64,000 nt of DNA from an uncultured Prevotellaceae bacterium. GTDB taxonomy: Bacteria > Bacteroidota > Bacteroidia > Bacteroidales > Bacteroidaceae. Below are positions 25,073 through 35,440 of this stretch, piece after piece. Below the pieces are notes generated by a model. That model ran no database searches. It saw only the letters and a list, made by a program, of their open reading frames with translations, and was not told where the DNA came from. Position 1 is the stretch's first letter. Every line of letters begins with the position of its first letter. The stretch covers positions 32,091-96,090 of the forward strand of contig OMZS01000010.1 of assembly GCA_900315565.1 (NCBI GenBank), read 5' to 3'. The position numbers and the translations under genes are program-made.

Positions 25073-27568
25073 ATGAAACATTCATTACGTATCATTTCCT
25101 TAGCCTTTTTGGCAATGCTGTCCGCTCAGGTAAGCCATGGACAGCTAGTAATTAACGAACTGATGCAATCGAACATCGACTGCATTATGGACGACCTCAA
25201 AGAGTTTCCCGACTCGTGGGTAGAGCTCTACAACAGCGGCAACGAAGCCGTCAACCTGCAAGACTACATGCTGGGCACCAAGGACAAGCCCGGCAAAGCA
25301 TGGCCTCTGCCCAACAAGACGCTCAAAGCCAAGCAATATGAGGTGGTTTTCTGCGACAAAGAAGAAACTGGTCTGCACACCGATTTCCGTCTGGAATCGG
25401 GCAAGGACGGCAGCGTTTATCTCTTCAAAGGCGAAGAAATAGTAGATAAGGTGGAGAAAATGAAGAAAATGCCGGCACCCAACATCGCCTACGGACGCAA
25501 GACCGACGGTGCTAACGACTGGGGCTATCAGGAAACACCCACACCAGGGAAGGCCAACTGCGGCGCTACCTGCAAGGACATTCTCGGTGAGCCTGTGTTC
25601 AGTGAGGCAGGCCGCGTGCTGACCACTTCGGGCAATATCTCGCTCACGCTCTCGCTTCCCGAGAACGCACCTGAAGGAGCGGTCATCCGCTACACCACCA
25701 ACGGCTCAGAGCCTACCGAAGCAAGCGCACTCTATCAGTCGCCCATCAGCATCAGCTCGAGCAAGGTGGTTAGAGCCAAAGTGTTCTGCAAAGGATGGCT
25801 CTCGCCCATATCCACCGCTCAGTCGTACATCTTCCTCGGACGCAACTGGACCATACCCGTTGTTTCCATTGTCACTGACGACCGCTACATGAACGACGCT
25901 CAGATTGGAATCATTGCCAACAATCCCGACAAGAATCACAAGCACGACTGGCGACGTCCCATGAATCTTGAGTATTTCGATGCAGAAGGAACCACGAGCG
26001 CCATCAACCAGCTGTGCGAGGCACGAGTAATGGGCGGACAGTCGCGCGAGCACAAATTAAAGTCGTTGGCCGTTTATGCCAACAAGCGTTTTGGCGTGAA
26101 GCGTTTCGAATATGAGTTCTTCCCCGACCAGAAACCCGGACTCACCGACTTCAAGAGCATCATGCTGCGCAATGCCGGCAACGACTTTGGCGGTCTTTAT
26201 ATGCGCGATGCCGTCATTCAGCGTGTCATGGGACAGAATGCCGACCTCGACTGGCAGGCATGGCAACCCACAGCCGTCTTCCTCAACGGAGAATACAAGG
26301 GGATGCTGAACATACGCGAACGCTCGAACGACGACAACATCTACACCAACTACGACGGACTGGAAGATATCGACATGATTGAAATCTCGCAGGAGAACAG
26401 CCAGATGATTGAAGAGCTGAAAGCAGGGTCTTTGGATAACTACGAGGCTTTCAAGGCTTTCTACAACGAACCAGGCCACAAAAAAGCCGAATATGATGAG
26501 CTTATGGACACCCAGGAGTTCATGAACCTGATGATTATGAACCTTTACTACGGCAACCTCGATTTCCCCGGCAACAACCTCGTCTGGTGGCGACCCATTG
26601 CAGACGGCGGAAAATGGCGCTGCATTGCCAAGGACACAGATTTCGGACTGGGTCTCTACGGTCGCTCATCGGACTATAACACCATTAATTGGATTTACAA
26701 CAACAATGCCGATCCGGGCAACGCCTGGGCAAACACCCCCGAAGCTACACAGCTCTTCCGCAGTCTGATGGCCGATGCCGACTTCAACCGCGAGTTCATC
26801 GACCATTGCGCCATCTACATGGGCGACTTTTTGAACGAAAGAGGAACCCGCCAGATTTGGGACCCCATGGCAAGTTTGGTGAAGCCTGAGCTTATTGAAC
26901 ACCGCAAAGTCAACAACTCCTTTGGCTGGGGTTGGGGATGGACACCCGACTATGAGGGTGAAATCAACAACGAAATCAACAATGCCAGAAACTGGCTCAG
27001 CAAGCGCACCGACAACTTCTACAGACATGTGGCCAATTACTACAAGCTGGGCACTCCCACGCCACTCATCATCAACAAAGATGCCAGCGAGCAAGTTGCC
27101 ACCGTGGTCAACGGCGTGGAAATCAAACAGCCTTTCTTCGACGGCAAGTTCTTTGCCAACCGCCAGCTGAAGGTTGAAGGCAAAGCTGCCGAAGGAAGAG
27201 CCGTGAAGGGATGGAAAGTGACACAGACCAACACCGACGGATCGGTGACGGAGAAAGAAATCAGTTCACCCGTCTATACATTCACCATGCCCGCATGCAA
27301 AAACCTTGCACTGAATGCCGTCTTCGGCGAAAACACCGGCATCGACGAGGTAAACGACGAGACCAGCTGGAGATGGAACATTGAGAACAATGAGCTAGTG
27401 CTCAACGGTGTGGTCAAAGGCACCGACGTGGCCCTCTACAACGTAAGCGGTATGCTGATTTGTCAACAGAAATCGGCTGGCACTGCCACCCTCCGCATGC
27501 CGCTCAACGGCAATGCCCGCATCTACGTGCTCAGAGTGGGAACGGAATGTGTGAAGATAAAACTATGA
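25073..27568 (+). CDS. CotH-kinase family secreted protein, copy 1 (LTD - chitobiase-like - CotH - C-terminal sorting tail)
   Basis: An 831-residue protein with signal peptide (cleavage near SHGQ, residue 23). Domains in order: lamin-tail domain (about 24-150, starting LVINELMQSN), a beta-sandwich of chitobiase C-terminal type (about 178-260, IRYTTNGSEPTE), the CotH kinase region (about 270-640) with LNIRERSNDDNIYTNYDG and the Asp-rich AKDTDFGLGLYG, and a C-terminal tail (about 765-831) with VALYNVSGMLI and ending VLRVGTECVKIKL, resembling a type IX secretion sorting domain. CotH proteins are atypical kinases (spore coat CotH phosphorylates proteins); in Bacteroidota their substrates are unknown. 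A paralogue of the same layout lies at 43780-46248 on the other strand. Confidence 0.88.
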   Translation: MKHSLRIISLAFLAMLSAQVSHGQLVINELMQSNIDCIMDDLKEFPDSWVELYNSGNEAVNLQDYMLGTKDKPGKAWPLPNKTLKAKQYEVVFCDKEETGLHTDFRLESGKDGSVYLFKGEEIVDKVEKMKKMPAPNIAYGRKTDGANDWGYQETPTPGKANCGATCKDILGEPVFSEAGRVLTTSGNISLTLSLPENAPEGAVIRYTTNGSEPTEASALYQSPISISSSKVVRAKVFCKGWLSPISTAQSYIFLGRNWTIPVVSIVTDDRYMNDAQIGIIANNPDKNHKHDWRRPMNLEYFDAEGTTSAINQLCEARVMGGQSREHKLKSLAVYANKRFGVKRFEYEFFPDQKPGLTDFKSIMLRNAGNDFGGLYMRDAVIQRVMGQNADLDWQAWQPTAVFLNGEYKGMLNIRERSNDDNIYTNYDGLEDIDMIEISQENSQMIEELKAGSLDNYEAFKAFYNEPGHKKAEYDELMDTQEFMNLMIMNLYYGNLDFPGNNLVWWRPIADGGKWRCIAKDTDFGLGLYGRSSDYNTINWIYNNNADPGNAWANTPEATQLFRSLMADADFNREFIDHCAIYMGDFLNERGTRQIWDPMASLVKPELIEHRKVNNSFGWGWGWTPDYEGEINNEINNARNWLSKRTDNFYRHVANYYKLGTPTPLIINKDASEQVATVVNGVEIKQPFFDGKFFANRQLKVEGKAAEGRAVKGWKVTQTNTDGSVTEKEISSPVYTFTMPACKNLALNAVFGENTGIDEVNDETSWRWNIENNELVLNGVVKGTDVALYNVSGMLICQQKSAGTATLRMPLNGNARIYVLRVGTECVKIKL

Positions 27569-27604
27569 TGCAAACAACTCACCACTCATTCACATAAAAT
27601 AATA

Positions 27605-27643
27605 GAGGATGTGCTTCAAATTGAAGTGCATCCTTTGTTTTTT
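27605..27643 (+). terminator. intrinsic terminator after CotH protein 1
   Basis: AGGATGTGCTTC (27606-27617) pairs with GAAGTGCATCCT (27623-27634, one G-T pair), followed by TTGTTTTTT. Confidence 0.85.
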
Positions 27644-27721
27644 ATAAATCCATTTAGATGCTACGGAAAAAACATCTGAAAAAATCATCTGAAAAAGCAT
27701 TGCCAATTGTTTTTTTTATTG

Positions 27722-27729
27722 TAATTTTG
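27722..27729 (+). promoter_or_regulatory. -7-like promoter box for dnaB
   Basis: TAATTTTG fits TAnnTTTG and lies 8 nt before the dnaB ATG, implying a very short 5' leader; no convincing -33 box is present. Confidence 0.35.
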
Positions 27730-27737
27730 CGGCCACT

Positions 27738-29243
27738 ATGGCAGAAACTAGCAACAAAAACAATCGGCACAATTCAACACCCATTGACAACAAGTATGGG
27801 CATTTGCAACCGCAAGCCCCTGACATTGAGCGCCTGGTGCTGGGCGCACTAATGGTTGACAAAGATGCATTCTCGATGATTAGCGAGCTGGTGCGTCCGG
27901 AAACTTTCTATGAGCCGCGCAACCAGAAGATATTCCAGGCCATTCAGACGCTGAGTCTGGCTGAGAAACCCGTGGATATTGCCACCGTCACCGAACAGCT
28001 GAAACGCGATGGCACGCTGGAGGATGTGGGCGGCCCCATTTATCTGCTGGATCTCAACCAGCATGTGGCCTCGTCGGCACACATTGAGTATCACGCCAAG
28101 ATTCTTGCACAGAAATCCCTTGCTCGCCAGCTCATTTCCTACGCCAGCATGCTGGAAACAAAAGCCTTTGATGAGACCATCGACGTGGACGAACTGATGC
28201 AAGAGGCCGAAGGCTCGCTCTTTGAGCTTTCACAGCGCAACATGAAGCAAGACTACACGCAGATTGACCCTGTGCTGAAGAATGCTGTTGATATATTACA
28301 AAAAGCATTTGCCAATCCGGGCGGACTGACGGGCATTCCATCGGGATATACCGATTTGGACGACAAAACGGCGGGCTGGCAAGACTCCGACTTGGTGATT
28401 CTGGCCGGACGCCCGGCCATGGGAAAAACCGCCTTTGCCCTCTCGCTGGCCAAAAATATTGCCATCGACCAACAGATACCCGTGGGATTCTTCTCACTGG
28501 AAATGAGCAACGTACAGCTGGTGAACCGTCTGATTGCCAATGTATGCGAAATCGACGGTAAGAAGATACTCAACGGTCAGCTGACAGACGTCGAGTGGAA
28601 CCGTCTGGACAAAAAGCTGCGCACCATGCAAGGCAAACCGTTGTACATAGACGACACGCCAGGCATGTCGATTTTCGAGCTGCGCACCAAAGCCCGCCGA
28701 CTGGTACGCGAAAAACATGTGAAGATGATAATGATTGACTATCTGCAGCTGATGAACGCCAACGGCGTGAAGTTTGGCAGCCGTCAGGAAGAGGTGTCTA
28801 CCATCAGCCGTTCGCTGAAAGGCCTGGCCAAGGAACTGAACATTCCTATTCTGGCATTATCGCAGCTCAACCGTGGCGTGGAAGGCCGCGAGGGCATCGA
28901 GGGCAAGCGCCCGCAACTGAGCGACCTGCGCGAGTCGGGAGCCATCGAGCAGGATGCCGACATTGTCTGCTTTGTGCATCGTCCGGAATACTATCGCATC
29001 TACAACGACGAAAAGGGCAACGACCTGCGCCACAAAGCTCAAATCATTATTGCCAAGCACCGTAAGGGCGCCACTGGCGATGTGCTGCTGAATTTCCGTG
29101 GTGAGTACACCCGTTTTGAGAATCCCGACGACAGTTTCCTGCCACCTTCCGAGGGGGGCGAGATTCGTGGCTCACGCATGAACGGCGGCATGGACGAAAC
29201 CCAGTTGCCACCACCTACTATGGACGGTCCAATGCCTTTCTGA
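27738..29243 (+). CDS. dnaB: replicative DNA helicase DnaB
   Basis: A 501-residue hexameric helicase that unwinds DNA at the replication fork. The N-terminal DnaB domain (about residues 25-125, with ERLVLGALMVDKDAF) is followed by the RecA-like core: Walker A AGRPAMGKTAFALS (about 225-238), MIMIDYLQLM (Walker B), ALSQLNRGVEGR and DLRESGAIEQDADIV, then IIIAKHRKGATGDV. The C-terminal tail is Gly/Pro-rich. Length fits the family. It stands alone between the CotH gene and an SGNH hydrolase gene. No intein or insertion is visible. Confidence 0.97.
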   Translation: MAETSNKNNRHNSTPIDNKYGHLQPQAPDIERLVLGALMVDKDAFSMISELVRPETFYEPRNQKIFQAIQTLSLAEKPVDIATVTEQLKRDGTLEDVGGPIYLLDLNQHVASSAHIEYHAKILAQKSLARQLISYASMLETKAFDETIDVDELMQEAEGSLFELSQRNMKQDYTQIDPVLKNAVDILQKAFANPGGLTGIPSGYTDLDDKTAGWQDSDLVILAGRPAMGKTAFALSLAKNIAIDQQIPVGFFSLEMSNVQLVNRLIANVCEIDGKKILNGQLTDVEWNRLDKKLRTMQGKPLYIDDTPGMSIFELRTKARRLVREKHVKMIMIDYLQLMNANGVKFGSRQEEVSTISRSLKGLAKELNIPILALSQLNRGVEGREGIEGKRPQLSDLRESGAIEQDADIVCFVHRPEYYRIYNDEKGNDLRHKAQIIIAKHRKGATGDVLLNFRGEYTRFENPDDSFLPPSEGGEIRGSRMNGGMDETQLPPPTMDGPMPF

Positions 29244-29323
29244 GTTGCTGACATACACAAATGAACACTGAAGATCTTTCAACAAGAAAAACAGATAATA
29301 GTTTTAACAACAATATCACAACT

Positions 29324-29998
29324 ATGAAGAAGATAGTATATATATTAATGTGTATGCTCTGCTGCTGTGGAGCGGCAAATGCACAGGTGCGCGAGTCAGT
29401 GTCGGTTTTGGGCGACTCTTATTCCACATTCGAAGGCTATGTAAGTCCTAAGACCAACGAAATGTGGTACTATGCCAAGCACGGAGGCAACACTGACGTG
29501 GAAGATGTCACGCAGACGTGGTGGCACCAGGTGGTGAAGCAGAACGGCTGGAAGCTTTGCCAGAACAATTCTTACAGCGGCTCCACCATCGGCTACCAGG
29601 GCTACGACGGCAACGACTACAGCGAGCGTTCGTTCATCAGCCGCATGGACAACCTGGGCTGCCCTGACATTATTTTTGTGTTTGGCGGCACCAACGACAG
29701 CTGGGCTGGCGAGCCCGTGGGCGATTATAAATACGAGAAATGGAACAAGGGCGACTTTTACACCTTCCGCCCCGCCATGGCTTACATGCTCGACCACATG
29801 TTGAAACGCTATCCTAACACGAGGCTCTACATCATCATTAACTCGGAGTTGCGCGACGACATTACCGAATCAATGAAAACCATCTGCCAGCACTACGGCG
29901 TGAAATACTTCCAACTGAAAGACATCGACAAAATGAATGGTCACCCCTCTATCAAGGGCATGGCGCAAATAGCACAGCAAATCTGTGCGCAGTTGTGA
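29324..29998 (+). CDS. SGNH/GDSL-family hydrolase, secreted
   Basis: Starting at MKKIVYIL the protein has 224 residues, with a signal peptide rich in Cys (MCMLCCCGAANAQ, cleavage near residue 20). Catalytic blocks: GDSYSTFEG with the nucleophilic Ser (block I), GGTNDSW (block III, oxyanion Asn), and GHPSIKGM carrying the His (block V). This makes it an esterase or lipase-like hydrolase, perhaps a carbohydrate esterase acting in the periplasm; substrate not determinable. An in-frame ATG 63 nt upstream would add a hydrophilic extension before the signal peptide and was rejected. Confidence 0.88.
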   Translation: MKKIVYILMCMLCCCGAANAQVRESVSVLGDSYSTFEGYVSPKTNEMWYYAKHGGNTDVEDVTQTWWHQVVKQNGWKLCQNNSYSGSTIGYQGYDGNDYSERSFISRMDNLGCPDIIFVFGGTNDSWAGEPVGDYKYEKWNKGDFYTFRPAMAYMLDHMLKRYPNTRLYIIINSELRDDITESMKTICQHYGVKYFQLKDIDKMNGHPSIKGMAQIAQQICAQL

Positions 29999-30086
29999 AA
30001 ACAGCATGAAAAAGTGAAAGAATAGAGCAGAAACCAGCTAAATTATAACAAATTATCGCATTTAGCGTAAAATAAATTATAATTTG

Positions 30087-30118
30087 TTTGTTTGTTTCAG
30101 CAGAAATGCTTACTTTTG
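30087..30118 (+). promoter_or_regulatory. promoter of the leucine operon
   Basis: TTTG (30087-30090), a 20-nt spacer and TACTTTTG (30111-30118) fit the Bacteroidota consensus. Transcription would begin about 20 nt before the leader peptide ATG at 30146. Confidence 0.75.
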
Positions 30119-30145
30119 CAGCCGAATTTTAAAAATATCACCAAT

Positions 30146-30229
30146 ATGAATATAAGCATTTCTATTCTGCACATTATTTCTATTCTACGACTGCAAAACG
30201 TGGCCGGAAGTGATGATTTGTGCTTATAG
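30146..30229 (+). CDS. Ile/Leu-rich leader peptide of the leucine operon (27 residues)
   Basis: A 27-codon frame, from ATG 30146 to TAG 30227-30229, encodes MNISISILHIISILRLQN followed by VAGSDDLCL. It has six Ile and five Leu codons, 11 of 27, concentrated in the first 16 residues. It lies 28 nt after the promoter -7 box and is followed by an intrinsic terminator (30256-30296) before leuA, the classical arrangement for attenuation by stalling on charged-tRNA shortage. GGAAGTGA (30206-30213) inside the peptide coding region is perfectly complementary to TCACTTCC (30265-30272) in the terminator loop, a possible alternative pairing. Control by Leu and Ile supply is inference from composition. 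Confidence 0.8.
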   Translation: MNISISILHIISILRLQNVAGSDDLCL

Positions 30230-30255
30230 TAATGTATAGATAGTATTTATTCCTG

Positions 30256-30296
30256 AAGCCTTTCTCACTTCCATGTGCGAAAGGCTTTGTTTTTTT
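30256..30296 (+). terminator. attenuator terminator before leuA
   Basis: AAGCCTTTC (30256-30264) pairs with GAAAGGCTT (30279-30287), 14-nt loop, followed by GTTTTTTT. It sits between the leader peptide and leuA, 42 nt before the leuA ATG. Confidence 0.85.
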
Positions 30297-30338
30297 AAGA
30301 CATAAAAAGATTGAGCAAACAAACATTCAGAAAAAGTT

Positions 30339-31838
30339 ATGAGCGAACGATTATTCATTTTCGACACGACACTCCGCGACGGCGAACAGGTGCCTGGCTG
30401 TCAACTCAACACAGTAGAGAAAATCCAGGTGGCCAAATCGCTCGAAGCACTCGGCGTGGATGTCATTGAGGCTGGATTTCCAGTCTCTAGCCCTGGCGAT
30501 TTCCATTCGGTTATCGAAATTTCAAAAGCTGTTACTTGGCCTTCTATTTGTGCGCTGACACGTGCCGTAGAAAAAGACATCGACGTGGCGGCCGAGTCGC
30601 TTCAGTATGCCAAGCGTAAACGCATTCACACTGGCATTGGTACCAGCGACTGGCACATTAAGTACAAGTTCAACTCCAGCCGCGAAGAAATACTGCAGCA
30701 GGCCGTAGCAGCCGTAAAATACGCCAAGAAATACGTCGAAGACGTGGAGTTTTATGCCGAGGATGCCGGCCGCACCGACAACGAATATCTTGCCCGCGTC
30801 ATTGAGGCTGTCATCAAGGCAGGCGCAACGGTGGTGAACATCCCCGATACCACGGGCTACTGTCTGCCGTCTGAATACGGCGAAAAGATTAAATACCTCG
30901 TTGAGCATGTTGACGGCATCCACAAGGCCATTATCTCCACCCACTGCCACAACGACCTGGGCATGGCTACGGCCAACACGTTCAGTGGTGTTGTCAACGG
31001 TGCGCGACAGGTGGAAGTAACCATCAACGGCATTGGCGAGCGCGCCGGCAACACTTCGCTCGAAGAGATAGCCATGATTCTGAAGTGCCACAAAGGCATT
31101 GGCATCGACACCAATATCAACACCACCAAGATTTATCCTACGAGTCGTTTAGTAAGCAGTCTGATGAACATGCCCGTACAGCCCAACAAGGCTATTGTGG
31201 GCCGTAATGCCTTTGCCCACTCCAGCGGCATCCATCAGGACGGTGTGCTGAAGAATGTGCAGACCTACGAAATCATCGACCCCAAGGACATCGGACTCGA
31301 CGACAACTCCATCGTGCTCACCGCACGAAGCGGACGTGCCGCCCTGAAATATAGGCTCAGTGTGCTGGGTGTGAACATCGATGACGAGCGCCGCGTGGAC
31401 AAAATCTACGACAAATTCCTCAAACTGGCCGACAAGAAAAAGGAAGTCACCGACGTTGACATCCTGGCCTTGGCAGGGGCCGACACTGCCGAGGCTCACG
31501 CCGTGAAGCTCGACTTCCTGCAAGTCACTACCGGCATGGGCGTCAGGAGTGTGGCCAGCATCGGACTCGACATCAGCGGACAGAAGTTTGAGGCTGCCTC
31601 TACGGGCAACGGTCCCGTTGATGCCGCCGTGAAGGCTCTGAAGAAAATCATCCTCAAGCAAATGACCATCAAGGAATTTACCATCCAGGCCATTTCGAAA
31701 GGCTCCGACGACATGGGTAAAGTACACATGCAGGTAGAGTACGACGGCAACCTGTACTACGGTTTCGGTGCCAATACCGACATCGTTACCGCCTCGGTTG
31801 AAGCTTATATTGACTGTATCAATAAATTCAAGAAATAA
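30339..31838 (+). CDS. leuA: 2-isopropylmalate synthase
   Basis: A 499-residue enzyme that condenses acetyl-CoA with 2-oxoisovalerate, the first committed step to leucine. The DRE-TIM metallolyase signature [13 protein letters not shown] is at residues 8-20, the metal-binding HCHNDLGMA at about 202-210, and NGIGERAGN after that. The C-terminal LeuA regulatory (leucine-binding) domain (about 385-499) is complete, so feedback inhibition is expected. It is the first gene after the attenuator; its stop TAA shares a base with the leuC ATG. Confidence 0.96.
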   Translation: MSERLFIFDTTLRDGEQVPGCQLNTVEKIQVAKSLEALGVDVIEAGFPVSSPGDFHSVIEISKAVTWPSICALTRAVEKDIDVAAESLQYAKRKRIHTGIGTSDWHIKYKFNSSREEILQQAVAAVKYAKKYVEDVEFYAEDAGRTDNEYLARVIEAVIKAGATVVNIPDTTGYCLPSEYGEKIKYLVEHVDGIHKAIISTHCHNDLGMATANTFSGVVNGARQVEVTINGIGERAGNTSLEEIAMILKCHKGIGIDTNINTTKIYPTSRLVSSLMNMPVQPNKAIVGRNAFAHSSGIHQDGVLKNVQTYEIIDPKDIGLDDNSIVLTARSGRAALKYRLSVLGVNIDDERRVDKIYDKFLKLADKKKEVTDVDILALAGADTAEAHAVKLDFLQVTTGMGVRSVASIGLDISGQKFEAASTGNGPVDAAVKALKKIILKQMTIKEFTIQAISKGSDDMGKVHMQVEYDGNLYYGFGANTDIVTASVEAYIDCINKFKK

Positions 31839-33232
31839 TGAACACCCTTTTCGATAAAATATGGGACAAGCACGTCGTACAAAAAATTGACGACGGCCCC
31901 ACGCAACTTTACATCGACCGGCTTTACTGCCACGAAGTGACTACCCCGCAAGCTTTCGACGGGCTGCGTGAGCGCGGGCTGAAATGCCTGCGCCCCCAGC
32001 AGATTTTCTGCATGCCCGACCACAACACGCCTACGCACGACCAGGACAAACCCATCGAGGACCCCGTATCGCGCAAACAAGTGGACGTGCTGGCCCGCAA
32101 TGCACAAGAGTTTGGACTGACACACTACGGCATGATGTCGCCCGACAACGGCATCATCCACGTGGTGGGCCCAGAGAAAGGACTGTCGTTGCCGGGCATG
32201 ACCATTGTCTGCGGCGACTCGCACACCTCCACCCACGGTGCCATGGGGGCCGTTGCCTTTGGCATAGGCACCAGCGAGGTGGAGATGGTATTAGCCTCTC
32301 AATGCATTCTGCAGCAGAAGCCCAAGTCCATGCGCATCAGCATCAACGGCACCCTGCAGCAGGGCGTCACGGCCAAGGACGTGGCGCTCTACCTGATGTC
32401 GCAGCTCACCACCAGCGGAGCCACGGGCTACTTTGTAGAGTATGCGGGCGACGTGGTGCGCAGCATGTCGATGGAAGGCCGTCTGACGCTCTGCAACCTT
32501 TCTATTGAGATGGGTGCCCGTGGCGGTTTTGTGGCTCCCGACGAAACCACCTTTGCCTATATCCGTGGCCGCGAATATGCACCCAAAGGCGAGGATTGGG
32601 AGAAGGCGGTTGCCTACTGGCGGACCCTAAAAAGCGACGCCGACGCTCTGTTCGACCGCGAGCTTACTTTTGACGCAGCCGACATAGAGCCGCGCATCAC
32701 CTACGGCACCAATCCCGGCATGGGTATTGGTATCACCGAGCCAATTCCCACACTCGACAGCATCGGCGAAGCAGGCAAGGCCAGTTTTCTGAAGTCGTTG
32801 GCCTACATGCAGTTTGAGCCCGGCCAGCGTCTGCTAGGCCAGCAGGTTGACTACGTTTTTCTTGGAGCCTGCACCAATGGACGTATAGAAAATTTCCGTG
32901 CCTTCGCCTCACTCGTGAAAGGACACAAGAAAGCTGACAACATAGTGGCGTGGCTCGTTCCTGGCTCATGGGCCGTGTCGCGTCAGATTTGCGAAGAAGG
33001 ACTTGACAAGGTGCTTCAGGAGGCTGGTTTCGAGCTTCGTCAGCCGGGTTGCTCGGCTTGCCTGGCCATGAACGACGACAAAGTGCCTGCCGGCAAGCTC
33101 TGCGTGGCCACCAGCAACCGCAACTTCGAAGGCCGCCAAGGTCCCGGAGCGCGCACCATTCTTGCTTCGCCGCTCGTTGCGGCTGCCGCTGCCATTACTG
33201 GAGTGATTACCGACCCGCGCGAACTATTATAA
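31838..33232 (+). CDS. leuC: 3-isopropylmalate dehydratase large subunit
   Basis: A 464-residue aconitase-family subunit that, with LeuD, isomerises 2- to 3-isopropylmalate. Visible signatures are [21 protein letters not shown], and the three Fe-S ligands in [10 protein letters not shown] and [11 protein letters not shown]. Start overlaps the leuA stop by one base (TAATG), implying coupling. LeuD follows after 11 nt. Confidence 0.96.
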   Translation: MNTLFDKIWDKHVVQKIDDGPTQLYIDRLYCHEVTTPQAFDGLRERGLKCLRPQQIFCMPDHNTPTHDQDKPIEDPVSRKQVDVLARNAQEFGLTHYGMMSPDNGIIHVVGPEKGLSLPGMTIVCGDSHTSTHGAMGAVAFGIGTSEVEMVLASQCILQQKPKSMRISINGTLQQGVTAKDVALYLMSQLTTSGATGYFVEYAGDVVRSMSMEGRLTLCNLSIEMGARGGFVAPDETTFAYIRGREYAPKGEDWEKAVAYWRTLKSDADALFDRELTFDAADIEPRITYGTNPGMGIGITEPIPTLDSIGEAGKASFLKSLAYMQFEPGQRLLGQQVDYVFLGACTNGRIENFRAFASLVKGHKKADNIVAWLVPGSWAVSRQICEEGLDKVLQEAGFELRQPGCSACLAMNDDKVPAGKLCVATSNRNFEGRQGPGARTILASPLVAAAAAITGVITDPRELL

Positions 33233-33243
33233 ACCGAAACAAC

Positions 33244-33834
33244 ATGAAACAGAAATTCAATATCATCACCAGCACCTGCGTACCGCTTCCGCTGGAGAAT
33301 GTCGATACCGACCAGATTATTCCCGCACGCTTTCTGAAAGCCACCGACAAGAAGGGATTCGGCGAAAACCTGTTTCGCGACTGGCGCTACGACAAACAAG
33401 GCAATCCCGTGAAGGACTTTGTGCTCAACGACCCCACCTACGGTGGTGAGATACTCGTGGCAGGCAAGAATTTCGGCTCAGGCTCCAGTCGCGAGCATGC
33501 CGCCTGGGCCATTGCAGGCTACGGATTCCGTGTGGTCATCAGTTCGTTTTTTGCCGACATTCACAAGAACAACGAACTCAACAACTTCGTGCTGCCCGTT
33601 GTGGTGAGCGAGGCTTTTCTGGCTGAATTGTTTGCCAGCATCAAGGCCGACCCGAAGACCGAGGTGCAGGTAGATTTGCCCAGGCAAACCGTCACCAACA
33701 AAGCCACAGGCAGCAGCGAGCACTTCGACATTAACGGCTACAAGAAACACTGCCTGATGAACGGGCTCGACGACATAGACTATCTCCTGTCAAACAAAGA
33801 CAAAATAGAAGCATGGGAACTCCGCAACAAATAA
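33244..33834 (+). CDS. leuD: 3-isopropylmalate dehydratase small subunit
   Basis: A 196-residue swivel-domain partner of LeuC. The sequence begins [20 protein letters not shown] and contains [12 protein letters not shown] and the substrate loop [15 protein letters not shown]. The frame is open farther upstream inside leuC, but the ATG at 33244, 11 nt after the leuC stop, matches the family N-terminus. Its last 22 nt overlap the next gene. Confidence 0.96.
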   Translation: MKQKFNIITSTCVPLPLENVDTDQIIPARFLKATDKKGFGENLFRDWRYDKQGNPVKDFVLNDPTYGGEILVAGKNFGSGSSREHAAWAIAGYGFRVVISSFFADIHKNNELNNFVLPVVVSEAFLAELFASIKADPKTEVQVDLPRQTVTNKATGSSEHFDINGYKKHCLMNGLDDIDYLLSNKDKIEAWELRNK

Positions 33835-35390
33835 CCGACGAAACCTACCGTCGCGTGCTGCCCTTCATCGAAATAATGGACTCTACGCTGCGCGACGGCG
33901 AACAAACCAACGGCGTTTCGTTTCTGCCCCACGAAAAGCTGATGATAGCCCGCATGCTGCTGAGCGACCTCCACGTTGACCGCATCGAGGTGGCCTCAGC
34001 GCGTGTGTCGGAGGGAGAGCGCGAAGCCGTGCGTATGATTTGCCGCTACGCCAGCCAGATAGGACGGCTGGAGAGCGTCGAGGTGCTGGGCTTCGTCGAT
34101 GGGCACATGTCTATTGACTGGATTGCCGACTGCGGCGGGCGTGTCATCAACCTGCTGGCCAAAGGCTCGCTCAAGCATTGCACGCACCAGCTCGGCAAAA
34201 CGCCCGACGAGCACATCAACGACATTCTTGCCTCGGTTCGCTATGCCCACGAATGCGGGCTCGCGGTCAACCTTTACTTGGAAGACTGGTCGAACGGCAT
34301 GAAAGACTCGCCCCAATACGTCTATCAACTCATGGACGCGCTCACGCAGACACCCGTGCGGCGCTTTATGCTGCCCGACACGCTCGGCATTATGAACCCG
34401 CTGCAAGTGATTGAGTATTTCCGCAAAATGGTGAAGCGCTACCCGCACGCACATTTCGACTTCCATGCCCACAACGACTACGACCTGGCCGTGTCGAACT
34501 CGCTGGCTGCCGTACTCAGCGGTGCCAAAGGCCTGCACGTAACGGTCAACGGTCTGGGCGAGCGGTGCGGCAACGCGCCTATAGCCAGTGTGCAGGCCAT
34601 ACTGAAGGACCAGTTCCATGCCACCACCAGCATCAACGAAAGCCAGCTCAACCGCGCCAGCCGCCTGGTGGAAAGCTACAGCGGCATTGCCGTGGCAGCC
34701 AACCAGCCCATCGTGGGCGACAACGTGTTTACGCAGGTGGCGGGCGTACATGCCGACGGCGACACCAAGGACAAGCTCTACTACAACGACCTGGTGCCCG
34801 AGCGTTTCGGACGCCGCCGTGCCTATGCGCTGGGTAAAACCAGCGGACGCGCCAACATTGCCCGCAACCTAAAGGAACTGGGGCTTGAACTCACTCCCGA
34901 GCAGACCCGCCGCGTCACCCGCCGAATTACCGAGCTGGGCGACAAAAAGGAAATCGTCACCCAAGACGACCTGCCCTACATCGTCAGCGACGTGCTCCAC
35001 CACGACGCCTCGCGCGACCGAGTGAAACTCATCAGCTACATTGTCACCACGGCCTATGGTCTCAAACCCGGTGCCAACATCAAGGTTGAAATCAACGGAC
35101 ACGCCTACGAGGCAGCCGCCACCGGCGACGGACAGTACGACGCCTTCGTCAAGGCTCTGCGCTACATCTACAAAAAAAATTTGGGGCGCACGTTCCCCAT
35201 CCTGGCCAATTACCAGGTGACCATCCCGCCCGGCGGACGCACCGACGCACTGGTGCAGACCGTCATCACGTGGGACAACGACGGCCACACCATTCGCACC
35301 CGCGGCCTGGATGCCGACCAGACCGAAGCAGCCATCAAGGCCACCTTCAAGATGCTCAACATCTTCGAGGAAAACAACACCCAACAATAA
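33813..35390 (+). CDS. second LeuA-family synthase, possible citramalate synthase
   Basis: A 525-residue DRE-TIM metallolyase with its own regulatory domain. The signature [18 protein letters not shown] is at about residues 20-37, the metal site [15 protein letters not shown] at about 215-229, followed by [11 protein letters not shown]. It is clearly paralogous to leuA but diverged (for example [13 protein letters not shown] in the substrate loop). In related genomes it is annotated as an alpha-isopropylmalate synthase regulatory-domain protein. Because LeuCD and LeuB can also process citramalate, a role as (R)-citramalate synthase feeding isoleucine synthesis is attractive, and the Ile-rich leader peptide fits this. 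Homocitrate synthase activity is an alternative. It overlaps leuD by 22 nt; leuB follows after 50 nt. Confidence 0.8.
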   Translation: MGTPQQITDETYRRVLPFIEIMDSTLRDGEQTNGVSFLPHEKLMIARMLLSDLHVDRIEVASARVSEGEREAVRMICRYASQIGRLESVEVLGFVDGHMSIDWIADCGGRVINLLAKGSLKHCTHQLGKTPDEHINDILASVRYAHECGLAVNLYLEDWSNGMKDSPQYVYQLMDALTQTPVRRFMLPDTLGIMNPLQVIEYFRKMVKRYPHAHFDFHAHNDYDLAVSNSLAAVLSGAKGLHVTVNGLGERCGNAPIASVQAILKDQFHATTSINESQLNRASRLVESYSGIAVAANQPIVGDNVFTQVAGVHADGDTKDKLYYNDLVPERFGRRRAYALGKTSGRANIARNLKELGLELTPEQTRRVTRRITELGDKKEIVTQDDLPYIVSDVLHHDASRDRVKLISYIVTTAYGLKPGANIKVEINGHAYEAAATGDGQYDAFVKALRYIYKKNLGRTFPILANYQVTIPPGGRTDALVQTVITWDNDGHTIRTRGLDADQTEAAIKATFKMLNIFEENNTQQ

Positions 35391-35440
35391 ATCACATTCA
35401 ATAATCTACATTTTACAACCAACAAATACCCATCTCCAAC

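Noticed and set aside
33049-33243. Upstream extension of the leuD frame into leuC
   Set aside because: It lies within leuC coding sequence; the ATG at 33244 matches the LeuD N-terminus and normal length.
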